Source: an uncultured Pelagibacteraceae bacterium (GTDB lineage: Bacteria > Pseudomonadota > Alphaproteobacteria > Pelagibacterales > Pelagibacteraceae). Taken from it: 36,273 bases of DNA. The stretch lies in assembly GCA_902615045.1 (NCBI GenBank), contig CACMNP010000012.1:1-36273 (forward strand). Reading direction: 5' to 3'. Under the pieces are notes generated by a model that worked only from the letters and a program-made list of their open reading frames with translations, made no database searches and had not been told where the DNA came from. The first letter of the stretch is position 1. Each line of letters starts with the position of its first letter. Shown in pieces: positions 33,389 to 36,273 of the stretch. Position numbers and translations under genes: made by a program.

Positions 33389-34047
33389 TGAGCTATAAAG
33401 CTGTTTTATTTGGTTCAATTGGAACCTTAGCTGAAACATCAGATCTTCAAAGAGATGCATTTAATGAAGCTTTTAAAATAAGTGGATTAGACTGGTTCTG
33501 GGATGAAGATATATACAGAAAACTATTGTCAAAATCAGGCGGAACTACAAGAATTAATGATTACGCAAAAAAAACTAGTGTTGAAATAGATGGAAAAAAA
33601 ATAAGAAATTTAAAAACCAAAATTTTTAATGAATATTTAAACAAACACAAAGTTGAGCCTAGAGAAGGTGTAAATGAAATAATTCAATTTTGCAAAAAGA
33701 ACAAAATAAAAATTGGGCTTGCTAGCTCAACAACAAGTAATAATATCAATTCTATTTTTAACTCGTTAAGAGGAAGAATTGAAAAAAAAGATTTTGATTT
33801 TATCGGCAACAATGAATTCATATTAAGAGAAAAACCATATCCCGATATTTATAATTATGCTTTAAAATACTTTAATATTAACTCAGACGAATGTGTTGCA
33901 ATTGAAGATACAGAAGAAAGTTTAAATTCTGCTTTAAGTGCTGATATAAAATGCATTGCATTTCCTGGAAAATATCACACTCAATACGAATTTGATGGAA
34001 ACTATTTAAAGGTTAATAAATTATCAAAAAAAATCTTTAATAAATAA
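33388..34047 (+). CDS. HAD-superfamily-like protein lacking the catalytic aspartates
   Basis: This protein has 219 residues from the ATG at 33388. A longer frame start at 33280 lies inside the permease gene and is not used. The cap and core follow the CbbY/beta-phosphoglucomutase type: AFNEAFKISGLDWFWDEDIY, LASSTTSNN (motif II), REKPYPDIY (motif III) and CVAIEDTEES (motif IV). But motif I, normally DxDGT, reads GSIGT at residues 9-13. Both the nucleophile and the acid/base aspartate are absent, while the flanking sequence AVLF and TLAET is intact. It should not form the phospho-aspartate of true HAD phosphatases. It may bind a phosphorylated ligand as a sensor or use another mechanism. Confidence 0.85.
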   Translation: MSYKAVLFGSIGTLAETSDLQRDAFNEAFKISGLDWFWDEDIYRKLLSKSGGTTRINDYAKKTSVEIDGKKIRNLKTKIFNEYLNKHKVEPREGVNEIIQFCKKNKIKIGLASSTTSNNINSIFNSLRGRIEKKDFDFIGNNEFILREKPYPDIYNYALKYFNINSDECVAIEDTEESLNSALSADIKCIAFPGKYHTQYEFDGNYLKVNKLSKKIFNK

Positions 34048-34625
34048 TATCCTTAATGATGTAAAAAACTATACCTGACATAAATATTATAATAAAAATA
34101 TTTATGTATTTCCAAAAGCTTCTGTTATTTAATTTGTTTGAAAAAATTTTAGATAAGTATCCTAAAGAAAAGAAAAATAAAAAAGAGGCTATTGAAGCAC
34201 CTATTCCAAAGTAAATTTTGTTTTCAATATTAAAGGATTTTGAGAAATTTCCTAAAAAAAATACTGTATCAGAATATACGTGTGGGTTTAAATATGTAAA
34301 ACCTAAGGTCTTAATAAAGATATTAAATGAACTCTGTGCTATGACATTATTTTTAAATTCTAAAGATTTAAATTTAAATATTTCTTTAATTTTTCCGTAA
34401 ATAAAAAAAGATAAAAAAATAATTAAAAGGATATTTAAAATCAGCTCCACTACATTATAAAAAAATACCTAAGAAAATTAAAATCAAATCAGATAATGCA
34501 CAGACTAAGCAAACTAAAAATATATATTGTTTCTTTAGTCCTTGTTCTATTACAAAAACATTTTGTGGTCCTATTGCAAAAATTAATGTTAAGCCTGTCA
34601 AAAAACCTAAAAAAAGAAAAGACAT
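34037..34625 (-). pseudogene. LysE/ArgO-family amino acid exporter interrupted by a frameshift
   Basis: Two frames make one LysE-type protein. The first (ATG at 34625, stop at 34455) gives 56 residues beginning MSFLFLGFLTGLTLIFAIGP and including QNVFVIEQGL, the classic N-terminus. The second frame (stop at 34037) carries the rest, including TLGFTYLNPHVYSDTVFFLG, which resembles ArgO. The break lies at a run of seven A on the plus strand (34459-34465). With six, the frames join as GIFYNVVELILNILL. Together they give about 195 residues, the normal length. It could be a real broken gene, a sequencing or assembly error, or slippage rescue. It starts two bases after the MFS stop. Confidence 0.85.
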
Positions 34626-34627
34626 GT

Positions 34628-35797
34628 TTAAGAAACTGATTTTTTATCGGCCATATAACTTACAAAAATAATTAATATTAAAAAAGGTATACAAATAAGA
34701 TTCATCATTTTCCATCCAATAGAATTTAGTAAAATTCCAGCAGATAAACTGGCTAAAGCCATAGTTGAAAAAACAATTAAATCATTTATCCCTTGTACTT
34801 TAAATTTTTCTTCTTTGTTATAAGTCAAAACTACTAAGCTGGTACCTGATATAAACAAAAAATTCCAACCGAGACCTAAAAAAATTAATGAGAGCATATA
34901 ATTAAGATATGTCTGTTCAAATAAACTTAAAAGAACTGTGATGAAAAAAAATAAAACTCCACCATAAATTATTGCACTGTGTCCATATTTTTTTATTAAA
35001 TTACCTGTTATTAGCGAAGGTAAAAACATTGCAACCACATGAAATTGTAATACTAACCCAGTTTCTTTTAAGCTCATATTTTCCATAACATGCATACTTA
35101 AAGGAGTTGCTGTCATTAAAAATGACATTACAGCATAAGCAAAAGCAGCTGCAGTAATTGCTTGTAAAAACCTTGGTTGTAATACGATAGATTTTAGATT
35201 TCTTATATTTCCTTCTTTTAAACTATCCTCCTGAACATTTTCTACATTTTTGAAAAAAAATAAAAAAACTCCAGGCATAAAAGAAAGGAAAGATAATAAA
35301 AGATAAGAACCAACATACAATTGATCTTGGATTAAATCTTTAGTGTAATTTGCAAGACTTATGCCTAAAAATGCTGAAACAATCCCTGCCAATAGAAGAG
35401 TAGAAATTGCTTTTGGTATTTTGACTTTTTCAACACTTTCAGCTGCTGCAAATCTATATTGATGATTAAATGCAGCTCCCATTCCGAGAATTAAGCAAGA
35501 TAGACAAAATAAATTAAAACTTTTCTGACTGATTGCAAAAGCAGCAAGTAGTGCAGAACATGAACTTCCTATAGCCGCAAATACAAAACCATTTCTCCTT
35601 CCAATTTTACTCATAATATTTGCCGCTAAGACAGTAAAACTTGCAGTTCCAACTACAAATAAAGCAGTTGGCAAAGTTGATAAAGATTGATTTGAGCTAA
35701 TTTGGGAACCAACAATTCCACTGAGAAATACTGTTATTGTTGCTGTGGTAAAACCAAATATCTGACTTAACGTAAGTAAAGATAAATTTCTATTCAT
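34628..35797 (-). CDS. major facilitator superfamily transporter
   Basis: This protein has about 389 residues from the ATG at 35797 (MNRNLSLLTLSQIFG); another ATG four codons upstream (35809) is possible. Twelve spans are expected. The loop 2-3 motif of the family is degenerate (NIMSKIGRRNGFVFAA). A second related motif occurs at NLIKKYGHSAIIYGG. It resembles drug or small-metabolite MFS exporters of the YfmO/Bcr-like group, but I cannot name the substrate. It precedes the broken LysE gene by two bases, and they are probably one transcript of export genes. Confidence 0.88.
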   Translation of the reverse strand: MNRNLSLLTLSQIFGFTTATITVFLSGIVGSQISSNQSLSTLPTALFVVGTASFTVLAANIMSKIGRRNGFVFAAIGSSCSALLAAFAISQKSFNLFCLSCLILGMGAAFNHQYRFAAAESVEKVKIPKAISTLLLAGIVSAFLGISLANYTKDLIQDQLYVGSYLLLSFLSFMPGVFLFFFKNVENVQEDSLKEGNIRNLKSIVLQPRFLQAITAAAFAYAVMSFLMTATPLSMHVMENMSLKETGLVLQFHVVAMFLPSLITGNLIKKYGHSAIIYGGVLFFFITVLLSLFEQTYLNYMLSLIFLGLGWNFLFISGTSLVVLTYNKEEKFKVQGINDLIVFSTMALASLSAGILLNSIGWKMMNLICIPFLILIIFVSYMADKKSVS

Positions 35798-35880
35798 AAT
35801 TAGCGTCAATATATTTTTGCTGTTATTTAAATATCTATATAGATGTTTTGAATTTTAATATAGAAGATATTATTTAAATT

Positions 35881-36273
35881 ATGATTGGTATATTAGGAGG
35901 TATGGGAACTCAAGCGGGCTTAGACTTTTGTGATAAGCTTGCAAAATTAAACAGAGGAAAATTAGATCAAAAATACCCAATGTTTGTCCTCTATAATAAA
36001 TCAAATACACCACGAAGAGCAGAGAATTTAAAACAATACAAAAATGTTTTAAAAGAATTAATTGCTGGTTGTCAAATGCTGGAAAAAAATAAGTGCAAGT
36101 TTATTGTAATGCCTTGCAACACAGCACATTACTGGCATGAAGATATTCAAAAAAAAATATCAGTACCATTTCTTAGTATGCCAAAAGAGGTATATTTAAA
36201 CACAAAAAAAAAATTTAAGAAAAATTCAACTATAGGATTATTATGTACTGAAGCTACTTTAGACACAAAAATC
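35881..36273 (+). CDS. aspartate/glutamate racemase family protein, 3' truncated by the window
   Basis: An ATG at 35881 opens a frame that runs to the window end (131 codons seen). The N-terminal GILGGMGTQAGLDF motif and the active-site loop with Cys79 (MPCNTAHYW) mark the aspartate/glutamate/hydantoin racemase superfamily. The second catalytic cysteine is expected further on, beyond this edge. LLCTEAT near the end is the pre-strand segment. Known family members interconvert L- and D-aspartate or glutamate, and related enzymes act on maleate or hydantoins. It diverges from the MFS gene by about 83 bases. Confidence 0.85.
   Translation, partial: MIGILGGMGTQAGLDFCDKLAKLNRGKLDQKYPMFVLYNKSNTPRRAENLKQYKNVLKELIAGCQMLEKNKCKFIVMPCNTAHYWHEDIQKKISVPFLSMPKEVYLNTKKKFKKNSTIGLLCTEATLDTKI

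Noticed and set aside
34455..34465. Programmed ribosomal frameshift in the LysE-type gene
   Set aside because: No downstream stem or matching slippery heptamer with pausing signal was seen. Mutation, error or transcriptional slippage is simpler.
1..36273. CRISPR arrays, tRNAs, rRNAs, insertion sequences or prophage genes
   Set aside because: I read both strands for regularly spaced repeats, tRNA arm sequences and transposase or integrase motifs and saw none.

Overview
The window looks like a piece of a 'Candidatus Pelagibacter' (SAR11, marine Alphaproteobacteria) chromosome. I base this on very AT-rich DNA with short spacers and many start/stop overlaps, and on recognisable gene content: a TPP riboswitch in front of a thiV-type sodium symporter, a taurine ABC system, AmtB, and numerous high-affinity nutrient uptake genes. 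I saw no tRNA, rRNA, insertion sequence, prophage or CRISPR array. No gap between genes exceeds about 175 bases.

Layout. Positions 1-4.2 kb hold housekeeping genes on both strands: mnmA, a DUF3553 miniprotein, a cysQ-type phosphatase, a small membrane protein, recX, an ABA4-like membrane protein, a rhodanese and a bcp-type peroxiredoxin. Positions 4.3-7.3 kb hold amtB, an HU gene and the site-2 protease rseP, all on the minus strand. Positions 7.3-13.0 kb form a long minus-strand run: two c-type cytochromes and a DUF4396 protein, then an ABC-2 export pair, two tiny membrane proteins, a TauE/SafE permease, and finally the TPP riboswitch with thiV. A cytochrome b561 and a thioredoxin-like protein diverge from the cytochrome c' gene; the two start codons overlap in one CATG.

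Positions 14-26 kb look like an organosulfonate and amine region. An omega-amino-acid:pyruvate aminotransferase plus alanine dehydrogenase operon diverges from tauA-tauB-tauC and an LDH2-family dehydrogenase. After these come a tandem winged-helix regulator with a putative self-operator, a BASS symporter, a short phosphotransacetylase homologue and a HpsN-like histidinol-dehydrogenase homologue. Together these fit taurine and/or dihydroxypropanesulfonate breakdown through sulfoacetaldehyde, acetyl phosphate and exported sulfite. The lyase (Xsc) is not in the window, so the link is an inference.

Positions 26-34 kb hold the least explained part. A divergent duplicated SnoaL-like gene faces an operon of cupin, second duplicated SnoaL-like protein and MetE-like zinc thiol-alkyltransferase. 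These are followed in the same direction by a family-1 binding protein, two MalF/MalG-type permeases and a HAD-like protein that lacks the catalytic aspartates. No ATPase for this importer is present. I regard this as the best candidate for an undescribed catabolic system. Positions 34-36.3 kb hold a LysE/ArgO exporter broken by a frameshift at a seven-base A run, an MFS transporter, and the start of an aspartate/glutamate racemase-type gene that runs off the end.
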